Source: Massilia sp. BSC265
Lineage (GTDB): Bacteria; Pseudomonadota; Gammaproteobacteria; Burkholderiales; Burkholderiaceae_D
Direction: 5' to 3'
NCBI RefSeq assembly: GCF_000740675.1
Contig: NZ_JPXI01000042.1
Span: 372,001-436,000, forward strand
DNA: 64,000 nt
The notes below the pieces were generated by a model, which ran no database searches, was not told the origin of the DNA, and was given only the letters and a program-made list of their open reading frames with translations. Positions 56,496-64,000 of the stretch are shown here, one piece after another. The position numbers and the translations under genes are program-made. Position 1 is the first letter of the stretch, and every line of letters begins with the position of its first letter.

Positions 56496-56572
56496 TGGCG
56501 GAGCGGACGGGGCTCGAACCCGCGACCCCCGGCGTGACAGGCCGGTATTCTAACCAACTGAACTACCGCTCC
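56496..56572 (-). tRNA. tRNA-Asp (GTC), copy 2
   Basis: Same 77 bases as copy 1, CCA encoded. The 88-base spacers on each side (56408-56495 and 56573-56660) are also identical, giving a 165-bp tandem unit. Confidence 0.96.
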
Positions 56573-56617
56573 ATGACTCTGGAACCGGACCAGGCTGCCT
56601 TGACAGCAGCCAGTCCG

Positions 56618-56650
56618 AAAAAGAAAAAGGTCCGACGAATCAGACCTTTT
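56618..56650 (-). terminator. Terminator-like hairpin in tRNA spacer 2
   Basis: Exact duplicate of the hairpin at 56453-56485, lying between tRNA-Asp copies 3 and 2 in the direction of transcription. Confidence 0.7.
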
Positions 56651-56660
56651 CCCGTGATGC

Positions 56661-56737
56661 TGGCGGAGCGGACGGGGCTCGAACCCGCGACCCCCGGCGT
56701 GACAGGCCGGTATTCTAACCAACTGAACTACCGCTCC
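56661..56737 (-). tRNA. tRNA-Asp (GTC), copy 3
   Basis: Same 77 bases as copies 1 and 2. In the direction of transcription it is the first tRNA-Asp, 41 bp after tRNA-Val. Confidence 0.96.
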
Positions 56738-56778
56738 GTTTACTCTGATCAGTACTTCGATCGACCTGCTGAATTGCG

Positions 56779-56854
56779 TGGTGGGCGCTGAGAGGCTCGA
56801 ACTCCCGACCTAATCCTTGTAAGGGATCCGCTCTACCAACTGAGCTAAGCGCCC
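56779..56854 (-). tRNA. tRNA-Val (TAC)
   Basis: 76-base cloverleaf with encoded CCA, beginning GGGCGCTTAGCTCAGTTGG, anticodon loop CTTACAA (TAC) and T arm GGGAGTTCGAGCCTC. It is the first gene of the Val-Asp-Asp-Asp operon. Confidence 0.95.
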
Positions 56855-56912
56855 GGCTTCTCTATTCAGAGGTTTCTGTCTGACGCTTGTCATTGCGTCC
56901 GAAGAGGCCCGA

Positions 56913-56942
56913 ATTATAGAGGGTGGAATTCGAGGTGTGCAA
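56913..56942 (-). promoter_or_regulatory. Promoter of the tRNA operon
   Basis: On the minus strand TTGCAC, 18 bp, TATAAT, about 60 bp before tRNA-Val. The -10 is perfect and the following leader is short, as expected for a strong stable-RNA promoter. Confidence 0.8.
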
Positions 56943-57042
56943 GGGTTTTTGAAAAAAAACCGAAAACGTATCGCTACCCCCCCCTTTCCCCGCCCCGGCG
57001 CTTTTGTGTAAAGATCATGCTTCGCCCCGGACGAGAACCGCC

Positions 57043-58314
57043 ATGCCCACCGCCCACCCGCTGTTGCAGCACCTGTTCGATGCCGCCTTGGCGGCCGCCG
57101 ATCCCTACCATCTGATCGCGCCGCACCTGCCGCCTCCCCCCAAGGGACGCACCCTGGTGCTCGGCGCGGGCAAGGCGGCCGCGCGCATGGCCGAGGCGGT
57201 CGAGCGCCACTGGCAGGGGCCGCTGGAAGGGCTGGTGGTGACGCGCTATGGCCACGGCGCCCCGACCCGTCATATCGAAGTGATCGAAGCAGGCCACCCG
57301 GTGCCGGACGCGGCCAGCGAAGACGCGGCGCGGCGCATGCTCGACGCTGCCGCCGGGCTGGGGCAGGACGACCTGGTGCTGTGCCTGATGTCCGGTGGCG
57401 GCTCGGCCTTGATGTCCCTGCCCGCGCCCGGCATCGGCTTCGACGAAAAGCGCGCGCTGAACCGCGAACTGCTGCGCTGTGGCGCGCCGATCGGCGAGAT
57501 GAACCGCGTGCGCCGCCACCTGTCCGCCATCAAGGGCGGGCGTCTGGCGCTGGCGTGTCACCCGGCGCGCGTGGTGACGCTGGTGGTGTCGGACGTGCCG
57601 GGCGACGACCCGGCCGTGGTGGCCTCGGGCCCGACCGTGCCCGACGGCAGTACCGGCCTTGACGCGCTCGCCATCCTCGAGAAGTATGCGATCCCCGTAT
57701 CGGAGGGCGCGCGCGCGGTGCTGCTGGATGCGCAGCTGGCGGCGCCGCTGCCGGGCGACCCGCGCCTGGCGCGCAACGAAACGAAGGTCATCGTCACCGC
57801 CCAGCAGTCGCTCGATGCCGCGGCAGCGGCTGCACGCGCGGCCGGCTATGCGCCGCTGGTGCTGTCCTCGAGCATGGAAGGCGAGGCGCGCGAGGTGGCG
57901 CTGGTACATGCCAGCATCGCGCGCCAGGTCGTGCAGCATGGCCAGCCCCTGCAGGCGCCCTGCGTCCTCCTGTCCGGCGGCGAAACCAGCGTCACCGTGC
58001 GCGGGCAGGGCCGGGGCGGGCGCAATGCCGAGTTCCTGCTGGCACTGAGCGTCGCGCTCGACGGCCTGCCGGGCGTGCATGCCCTTGCCGCCGACACCGA
58101 CGGCATCGACGGCACCGAAGACAATGCCGGTGCCTGGCTGGCGCCCGGCACGCTGGCACGGGCCCGCGCCCAAGGGCTGGATGCCCGGGCACGCCTGCTC
58201 GATAACGACGGCCATGGCTTCTTCGGCGCGCTTGACCAGCTGATCGTCACCGGCCCCACCCGCACCAATGTCAATGACTTTCGCGCCATCGTCATCGAGG
58301 CCGATGTGTTGTAA
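57043..58314 (+). CDS. Glycerate 2-kinase / MOFRL family (TtuD type)
   Basis: 423-residue protein of the DUF4147-MOFRL family, originally called hydroxypyruvate reductase TtuD and now mostly shown to be glycerate 2-kinase. ATG 57043 gives the family-like start. Blocks seen are LVLGAGKAAARMAEAVE, LMSGGGSALMSLP, IKGGRLA, SDVPGDDPAVVASGPT, and the MOFRL part LLSGGETSVTVRGQGRGGRNAEFLLAL with DTDGIDG. It stands alone, without other glyoxylate-pathway genes. Confidence 0.88.
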   Translation: MPTAHPLLQHLFDAALAAADPYHLIAPHLPPPPKGRTLVLGAGKAAARMAEAVERHWQGPLEGLVVTRYGHGAPTRHIEVIEAGHPVPDAASEDAARRMLDAAAGLGQDDLVLCLMSGGGSALMSLPAPGIGFDEKRALNRELLRCGAPIGEMNRVRRHLSAIKGGRLALACHPARVVTLVVSDVPGDDPAVVASGPTVPDGSTGLDALAILEKYAIPVSEGARAVLLDAQLAAPLPGDPRLARNETKVIVTAQQSLDAAAAAARAAGYAPLVLSSSMEGEAREVALVHASIARQVVQHGQPLQAPCVLLSGGETSVTVRGQGRGGRNAEFLLALSVALDGLPGVHALAADTDGIDGTEDNAGAWLAPGTLARARAQGLDARARLLDNDGHGFFGALDQLIVTGPTRTNVNDFRAIVIEADVL

Positions 58315-58541
58315 ATGCCGCTAAAGGCATGTTTCTGTCTTGCAATGACATATACACATCACTGACAATACGCGCTTTATAAAACCGGCAAGCTTGAAAC
58401 AAGGCTAATGCGCATGCCATGACCTGCGCTGCCGACAGGCGGAAGATACCGCCGCGCTGCCCGTCCAAACAGCACGGTCGCAGCGTCGATAAGAGAGAAC
58501 GGGGACATCGGTTCTTTTATCAATCAACAGGAAATAACTCC

Positions 58542-60758
58542 ATGATGAAGATGTCCAAGATGCACAAGCGCGTCCTGTCCGCGCACGTCGCCACGCTGGC
58601 CCTGGCAGCAGCCATGCCGGTCCAGGCCCAGACCGCAGCAAGCAATGACGCGCCGGAACTGCAGACCGTCACCGTCACCGCGCAGCGCCGCACCGAAAAC
58701 ATCCGCGAAGTACCGGTGTCCGTCACCGCACTCAAGGGCGAAAAGCTCGACGTCCTGATCTCCGGCGGCGAAGACATCCGCCTGCTGGCCGGCAAGGTGC
58801 CGAGCCTGAACGTCGAATCCTCCAACGGCCGTACCTTCCCGCGCTTCTACATCCGCGGTTACGGCAATACCGACTTCAACACCTTCGCCTCGCAGCCGGT
58901 CTCGCTGGTCTATGACGACGTGGTGCAGGAAAACCCGATCCTGAAAGGCTTCCCGATCTTCGACCTGGCCAGCGTCGAAGTGCTGCGCGGCCCGCAGGGC
59001 ACCCTGTTCGGCCGCAACACCCCGGCCGGCGTGGTCAAGTTCGAATCCGAGAAGCCGAAGCTGGGCAAGGTCGAGGGCTACTACAACGCTTCCATTGCCA
59101 CCCACAAGACGGCAAATATCGAAGGCGCGGTCAACATTCCGCTGTCGGACAAGTGGGCGATGCGCGTGTCGGCCGTTGGCCAGCACCGTGACGATTTCGT
59201 CGACAACTTCGCCGACGTGGCCATGACCCAGAAGCGCGGCGAACTCGACGGCTACAACGAGCACGCCGAGCGCGTCCAGCTGCTGTACAGCCCGGGCATG
59301 GGCTTCAGCGCCCTCGCCAACGTGCACCAGCGCCGCACCAACGGCACTGCCCGCCTGTTCCGCGCGAACCTGATCCAGAAGGGCACCAACAAGATCGTCC
59401 CCGGCTACGACCTGGACAAGATCGTCACCAACGCCGAGAACTTCCAGCGCCTGAACACCAACGGCGCCAGCCTGCGCCTGACCTGGGACCTGGGCAGCGT
59501 GCGTTTCTTCTCGGTCACCGGCTACGAGCACGTCGCCGACTACTTCAGCCGCGGCGATATCGACGGCGGCACCCCGGCCGGTCCGGGCTTGATCCCGTTC
59601 CAGGTACAGACCGGCGGCTACATCACCGACCTCGACCAGTACACCCAGGAATTTCGCGTCGAATCGCAGTATACCGGCCCGCTGAACTGGCAGGCAGGCC
59701 TGTACTTCTTCGACGAAGACGCCACCGGCGGCAGCGACAACTTCAACAATGCCGGCGCCCGCACCTCGCGCCTGGTCAGCAACCAGAAGAACGAAGCCTG
59801 GGCCGCCTTCGGCTCGGTGAACTACACCATCAGCCCGGACCTGACCGTTCGCGGCGGCCTGCGCTACACCAAGGACGAGAAGGAATTCCGCACCCTGGTG
59901 AACGAAAACGTGACGCAGATCGGTCCGCGCTCGGTGGAAGCCAGCCAGGACAAGTTCAACTGGGATCTGTCGGCAACCTACAAGCTGAGCCCGAATGTGA
60001 ACGTCTACGGCCGCGTCGCCACCGGCTTCCGCGCCCCGAGTATCGCGGCCGCCTCGGCTGCGGTGCCGATCACGGTCGCCGATTCGGAAACCATCACCTC
60101 CTACGAAGTGGGCGTGAAGGCCGATCTGTTCGAGCGCCGCGCACGCACGTCGTTCTCGGTGTATGACTACACCGTGAAGGACCAGCAGCTGACCGTGGTA
60201 GGCGGCAACTCGAACGTCAACCGCCTGATCAATGCCGACCGCACCAAGGGCAAGGGCGCCGAGTTCGACTTCGAAGCGGCCATCAGCTCGGCACTGCGCG
60301 TGAGCGCCGGCGCCAGCTACAACTACACCCAGATCCGCGACGCCAGCCTGTCGGTGAACAAGTGCGCACAGTGCACCGTGACCGACCCCCTGAACGCTGC
60401 AGGCCGCGTCGTCATCAACGGCAACCCGCTGCCGCAGGCGCCGCGCTGGACCGTCAACGCCACCGCCCGCTACGGCGTGCCGGTCGCCGACGGTGAGCTG
60501 TACTTCTTTACCGACTGGTCCTACCGCAGCAAGATCAACTTCTTCCTGTACGAGGCCACCGAATTCGTCGGTGCTCCGCTGACGGAAGGCGGCGTACGCC
60601 TGGGCTACATCTTCGGTAACGGCAAGTACGAAGTCGCCGCCTTTGGCCGCAACGTGCTCGACCAACGTCGCATCACCGGCGCCATCGACTTCAACAACCT
60701 GACCGGCTTCACCAACGAGCCGCGCCAGTGGGGTGTCCAGTTCAAGGGCAATTTCTAA
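58542..60758 (+). CDS. TonB-dependent outer-membrane receptor
   Basis: 738-residue receptor. A signal peptide ends near MPVQAQ (residue 30), followed by a TonB-box-like LQTVTVTAQRR, a plug domain (VPSLNVESSNGRTFPRFYIRGYG, VEVLRGPQGTLFGRNTPAGVV) and a 22-strand-type barrel ending in Phe (GVQFKGNF). ATG 58542 follows CAGGA. The barrel fits the FecA/CirA-like group common in Massilia; the ligand cannot be told, and no siderophore or sugar genes adjoin it. Confidence 0.92.
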   Translation: MMKMSKMHKRVLSAHVATLALAAAMPVQAQTAASNDAPELQTVTVTAQRRTENIREVPVSVTALKGEKLDVLISGGEDIRLLAGKVPSLNVESSNGRTFPRFYIRGYGNTDFNTFASQPVSLVYDDVVQENPILKGFPIFDLASVEVLRGPQGTLFGRNTPAGVVKFESEKPKLGKVEGYYNASIATHKTANIEGAVNIPLSDKWAMRVSAVGQHRDDFVDNFADVAMTQKRGELDGYNEHAERVQLLYSPGMGFSALANVHQRRTNGTARLFRANLIQKGTNKIVPGYDLDKIVTNAENFQRLNTNGASLRLTWDLGSVRFFSVTGYEHVADYFSRGDIDGGTPAGPGLIPFQVQTGGYITDLDQYTQEFRVESQYTGPLNWQAGLYFFDEDATGGSDNFNNAGARTSRLVSNQKNEAWAAFGSVNYTISPDLTVRGGLRYTKDEKEFRTLVNENVTQIGPRSVEASQDKFNWDLSATYKLSPNVNVYGRVATGFRAPSIAAASAAVPITVADSETITSYEVGVKADLFERRARTSFSVYDYTVKDQQLTVVGGNSNVNRLINADRTKGKGAEFDFEAAISSALRVSAGASYNYTQIRDASLSVNKCAQCTVTDPLNAAGRVVINGNPLPQAPRWTVNATARYGVPVADGELYFFTDWSYRSKINFFLYEATEFVGAPLTEGGVRLGYIFGNGKYEVAAFGRNVLDQRRITGAIDFNNLTGFTNEPRQWGVQFKGNF

Positions 60759-60779
60759 ACTGCTCTTGGTTTGAACAGG

Positions 60780-60807
60780 AAAGGCCGCGCTCTGCGCGGC
60801 CTTTTTG
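60780..60807 (+). terminator. Terminator after the TonB receptor
   Basis: AAAGGCCGCGC-TCT-GCGCGGCCTTT followed by TTG-TTT, about 20 bp after the stop. Clear rho-independent terminator. Confidence 0.9.
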
Positions 60808-61118
60808 TTTGTCGTGAGCCCGAACAAAATGGGCTTCTTTATATTATCTGGAGGGAAGGCAATTTAAGATATGTCAACACAATTGTGGCAGACGATATTT
60901 GCCTCTTTTAACGTTTCGCCGAAGAAAACATGTTTTTGATGCATGCGCTCCATTTCGTGTTGTTAATTTCCCGAAATTGTCTCGAATTGTCGCGCACGAC
61001 CTCTTCCTTTCGTATTACGCTGCTTTTCGCCGCATTCAGACGGCACCGGCAATGACCGGAAATCAACGACACAGGCGAGGGTCCTCGCTTGACGGAAAAC
61101 ACACAATAAGGAAGAAAC
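60808..61118 (+). promoter_or_regulatory. Leader region of S8 protease copy 1
   Basis: 311 bp without a gene. Its blocks TTAACGTTTCGCCGAA (60908-60923) and CTCTTCCTTTCGTATTACGC (from 61001) recur at the same 93-bp offset before the second protease. A hairpin GCGAG-GGTC-CTCGC (61075-61088) lies about 30 bp before the start, with GGAAG as ribosome site. The conserved blocks are likely promoter and mRNA-leader elements. Confidence 0.6.
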
Positions 61119-62909
61119 ATGAAGCAATCGCGTTCGATTCATCCTGCAATGTTGAAGATGTGCGCTGCAATCTCGCTCGCCCTCGTGACGGTCACGGCCG
61201 GTGCGGCCGAGCAGAAATTCATTGTTGAAACAGACCGGATCATTGTGAAGTACAAGGACTCGGTGCCGGACAGCAAGGGCGCTGCGAAGGCCGCCAAGGC
61301 TGCGATCAAAGCCGACCGCAAGGCCAAGCTGGACCGTGCAGGCCAGGAATTCGGCATGACCGTCGCCGAGAGCCACGCGATCGCCACCGGCGCCCATGTG
61401 TTCAAGCTCAACGGCCGCAAGCACCTGAAGGAAGTCGAGAAGCTGGCCGCCGAAATGATGGCGCGCGACCCGGACATCGAATACGCCGAGCCGGACCGCA
61501 TCATGACCCACATGGCCACCGCCAACGACCCGTACTACGCGCAGCAGTGGCACTACACCGACGCGACCGGCGGCCTGCGCCTGCCGACCGCCTGGGACAA
61601 GTCGACCGGGCTAGGGGTGGTCGTGGCCGTGATCGACACCGGCTACCGCCCGCACGCCGACCTGAGCGGCCAGCACCTGGCCGGCTATGACTTCATCAGC
61701 AGCGCCACCATCGGCAACGACGGCAACGGCCGCGACAGCGATCCGAGCGATCCGGGCGACCAGGTAGCAGCGGGCGAATGCTATGCCGGCTCGCCGGCTC
61801 GTAATTCCAGCTGGCACGGCACCCACGTGGCCGGTACGGTGGCCGCCAAGACCAACAACAGCCTGGGTGTGGCCGGCGTGGCGTACAACGCCAAGATGGT
61901 CCCGGTACGCGTGCTCGGCAAGTGCGGCGGCTATACCTCGGACATCGCCGACGCAATCACCTGGTCGTCGGGCGGCACCGTGAGCGGCGTGCCGGCCAAC
62001 GCCAACCCCGCCAAGGTGCTGAACCTGTCGCTGGGCGGCAGCGGCGCCTGCGACGCTACCACCCAAACCGCGATCAACGGCGCCCGTTCGCGCGGCTCGG
62101 TCGTGGTCGTGGCGGCGGGTAACGACAACATGAACGTCAGCAACGCCAGCCCGGCGAACTGCTCGGGCGTCATCGCCGTGGCAGCCACCGGCAAGACCGG
62201 CGGCCGTGCTTCCTACTCGAACTACGGCACCCTGGTGGATGTGGCGGCGCCTGGCGGCGACGGCAGCTACAGCGTGATCTCGACCCTGAACTCGGGCACT
62301 TCGGCACCGGGCTCGGACAACTACGCAGGCTACCAGGGCACCTCGATGGCGACCCCGCACGTGGCCGGCGTGGCAGCGCTGATGTTCGCGGCCAAGCCGA
62401 CCCTGACCCCGGACCAGGTGGAAAGCATGCTGAAGTCGACCGCGCGCGCCTTCCCGGCGACCTGCTCGGGCTGCGGCACCGGCATCGTGGACGCGACCGC
62501 GGCGGTGAATGCGGCGATCGGCGGCACTACCACCCCGACCGGACCGACCGTCAACGAAACCGAGTCGAACAACACCACCGGTACCGCCAACCTGGTCTCG
62601 ACCAGCGGCACCACCGTGAACGGCGTCATGGGCAGCTCGACCGATACGGATTACTTCCGTGTCGATCTGCCGGCAGGCAAGACCCTGAGCGCGGCCATGA
62701 CCCCGAACTCGTCGTCGGACTACGACCTGTACGTGTACAACAGCGCGGGCACGCTGCTCAGCCGCAGCGAGAACGGCACCGGCGCCATGGACAGCGTGAG
62801 CTCGGCCAACACCGGCACCACCGCTTCGATCCGCTATGTGCGTGTCGTGTACTACAGCGGCGGCACCGGCGCCACCAGCGGCAAGTACACCCTGAAGCTC
62901 AGCTGGTAA
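61119..62909 (+). CDS. Secreted S8 (subtilisin-like) serine protease, tandem copy 1
   Basis: 596-residue preproprotease: signal peptide to about residue 30 (TAGAAE), inhibitor-like propeptide (about 31-135), S8 domain with catalytic Asp173 (VIDTG), His233 (HGTHVAGT) and Ser409 (GTSMATPHVAG), then a C-terminal PPC domain (NETESNNTTGTANLV ... SSDYDLYVYN) often removed on maturation. Probably exported by Sec; the type II system is the usual exit. A paralogue follows in tandem. Confidence 0.93.
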   Translation: MKQSRSIHPAMLKMCAAISLALVTVTAGAAEQKFIVETDRIIVKYKDSVPDSKGAAKAAKAAIKADRKAKLDRAGQEFGMTVAESHAIATGAHVFKLNGRKHLKEVEKLAAEMMARDPDIEYAEPDRIMTHMATANDPYYAQQWHYTDATGGLRLPTAWDKSTGLGVVVAVIDTGYRPHADLSGQHLAGYDFISSATIGNDGNGRDSDPSDPGDQVAAGECYAGSPARNSSWHGTHVAGTVAAKTNNSLGVAGVAYNAKMVPVRVLGKCGGYTSDIADAITWSSGGTVSGVPANANPAKVLNLSLGGSGACDATTQTAINGARSRGSVVVVAAGNDNMNVSNASPANCSGVIAVAATGKTGGRASYSNYGTLVDVAAPGGDGSYSVISTLNSGTSAPGSDNYAGYQGTSMATPHVAGVAALMFAAKPTLTPDQVESMLKSTARAFPATCSGCGTGIVDATAAVNAAIGGTTTPTGPTVNETESNNTTGTANLVSTSGTTVNGVMGSSTDTDYFRVDLPAGKTLSAAMTPNSSSDYDLYVYNSAGTLLSRSENGTGAMDSVSSANTGTTASIRYVRVVYYSGGTGATSGKYTLKLSW

Positions 62910-62954
62910 AAGTCAGGACGAAGCGGCGCGGCTCCCCTGCGCCGCCTTCATCCG

Positions 62955-62983
62955 GAACGCGCGGCATGCCGCGCGTTCTTTTT
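62955..62983 (+). terminator. Terminator after S8 copy 1
   Basis: GAACGCGCGGCA/TGCCGCGCGTTC perfect palindrome followed by TTTTT (62979-62983). It ends the copy 1 transcript, so copy 2 needs its own promoter. Confidence 0.9.
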
Positions 62984-63342
62984 GGGCTCAACCTGCGCAG
63001 GTGGGAAGAGGCCCCACTGTCATGCAGCGTTTTTATTCTTGAGTCTGGGCACCATATCGTCCTCATATTGCCTCAAGACAAATATTCTAGATATATCAAC
63101 ATAATGATGTCATACGTTGTTTTCTGGAATTAACGTTTCGCCGAATAAAAATTTTTCCCGCAAAATAAGTTCAATTTCGTGTTGTGAATAGGCCGAAATT
63201 GTGTCTCATTGTCACTCATAAGCTCTTCCTTTCGTATTACGCTGCCTTTCGTCGCATCCAGATGGCATCGGCAATGACCGAAACCAGCGACACAGGCAAG
63301 AATATCTTGCCAAACGGAAAACACACACTAGAAGGAAGAAAG
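62984..63342 (+). promoter_or_regulatory. Leader region of S8 protease copy 2
   Basis: 359 bp without a gene. Carries TTAACGTTTCGCCGAA (63130-63145) and CTCTTCCTTTCGTATTACGC (from 63223) as in copy 1, and hairpin GGCAAG-AATAT-CTTGCC (63295-63311). Its stem differs from copy 1 by a paired change (G-C to A-T). A GAAGGAAG ribosome site precedes the ATG. Confidence 0.6.
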
Positions 63343-64000
63343 ATGAAGCAAACGCGTTCGCACCATCCTGCAATGCTGAAGATGTGCGCTGCAATCTCGT
63401 TCGCTTTGGTGGCAACGACAACTGGTGCGGCCGAGCAGAACTTTATCGTAGAAACAGACCGTGTCATCGTGAAATACAAGGACTCGGCACCGGACAGCAA
63501 GAAGGCGGCCAAGGCAGCCCTGAAGGCCGACCGCAAGGCCAAACTGGACCGTGCGGGCCAGGAGTTCGGCATGCTGGTCAGCGAGAGCCATTCCATTGCG
63601 ACTGGCGCCCACGTGTTCAAGCTCAACGGCCGCAAGCACCTGAAGGAAGTCGAGAAGCTGGCCGCCGAAATGATGGCGCGCGACCCGGACATCGAATACG
63701 CCGAGCCGGACCGCATCATGACCCACATGGCCACCGCCAACGACCCGTACTACGCGCAGCAGTGGCACTACACCGACGCGACCGGCGGCCTGCGCCTGCC
63801 GACCGCCTGGGACAAGTCGACCGGGCTAGGGGTGGTCGTGGCCGTGATCGACACCGGCTACCGCCCGCACGCCGACCTGAGCGGCCAGCACCTGCCGGGT
63901 TATGACTTCATCAGCAGCGCCACCATCGGCAACGACGGCAACGGCCGCGACAACGATCCGAGCGATCCAGGCGACCGGGTTGCCGCAGGCGAATGCTATG
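63343..64000 (+). CDS. Secreted S8 serine protease, tandem copy 2 (cut by window end)
   Basis: The first ~219 codons of a paralogue of the preceding protease. The signal peptide (MKQTRSHHPAMLKMCAAISF) and propeptide differ from copy 1 at many sites, including a shorter stretch between SAPDSKK and the DRKAKLDRAG block. From 63613 to 63894 the DNA is identical to copy 1, then diverges again. The catalytic Asp (VIDTG) is present; His and Ser lie beyond the window. Confidence 0.9.
   Translation, partial: MKQTRSHHPAMLKMCAAISFALVATTTGAAEQNFIVETDRVIVKYKDSAPDSKKAAKAALKADRKAKLDRAGQEFGMLVSESHSIATGAHVFKLNGRKHLKEVEKLAAEMMARDPDIEYAEPDRIMTHMATANDPYYAQQWHYTDATGGLRLPTAWDKSTGLGVVVAVIDTGYRPHADLSGQHLPGYDFISSATIGNDGNGRDNDPSDPGDRVAAGECY

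Noticed and set aside
56331..56737. CRISPR-like regular repeat
   Set aside because: The repeats are tRNA genes and the spacers are identical to each other.
56132..56791. 219-codon plus-strand frame with an internally repeated protein
   Set aside because: It runs across three tRNA-Asp genes read on the wrong strand; the protein repeat is the 165-bp tRNA unit.

Overview
The window reads as a chromosomal segment of a GC-rich betaproteobacterium of the family Oxalobacteraceae, most like Massilia/Telluria. The grounds are the protein families, the gene order Mla - BolA - MurA - His - HinT - TatABC with mlaA inside the mla operon, and the strong C/G third-position bias. I ran no search, so the genus is an inference.

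Layout. 1-283 is AT-rich upstream sequence. 284-17360 is a near-continuous plus-strand run: outer-membrane lipid asymmetry genes (mlaFEDACB), an ABC-2 exporter pair, ibaG-murA, a complete-looking his operon (hisG D C B H A F I E) with an orphan DNA methyltransferase coupled between hisD and hisC, then hinT and tatABC. 17373-26610 is minus strand: a broken CsgG/HfaB-like gene, a secreted DUF885 protein, a small membrane protein, a very large SNF2 helicase and an S9 peptidase coupled to it. hemE and priA follow on the plus strand. The 583 bp between them carry a cluster of DnaA-box-like sites and an AT-rich block, a candidate replication origin or DnaA-binding locus.

30.6-39.3 kb holds an MpaB-like protein, a dihydrolipoyl-dehydrogenase-like flavoenzyme, a DUF1857 protein, the molybdate regulon (modE divergent from modABC with a textbook ModE box) and rep. 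39.4-54.7 kb holds an RTX-type metalloprotease, slyX, a GMC oxidoreductase, three tandem M3 oligopeptidases, VF530 and DUF4404 small proteins, a YgiQ-type radical SAM protein, and a coupled AI-2E-type permease/cyclic-nucleotide-binding pair. 54.9-64.0 kb holds a diguanylate cyclase, a tRNA-Val/tRNA-Asp x3 operon, a glycerate kinase, a TonB receptor and two tandem S8 subtilases, the second cut by the window end.

Themes. Envelope maintenance (Mla, MurA, Tat) and histidine synthesis share one transcriptional direction. Proteolysis is heavily represented (S9, DUF885, M10, three M3, two S8), with recent amplification by tandem duplication. A dispersed 130-134 bp REP-doublet-like repeat occurs three times, twice supplying the stop codon of the gene before it. 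I found no CRISPR array, rRNA, insertion sequence or prophage. No clearly new multi-gene system is evident; the best leads are the DnaA-box cluster, the REP doublets, the his-embedded methyltransferase, and the paired S8 leaders, which share a hairpin with a compensatory base change.
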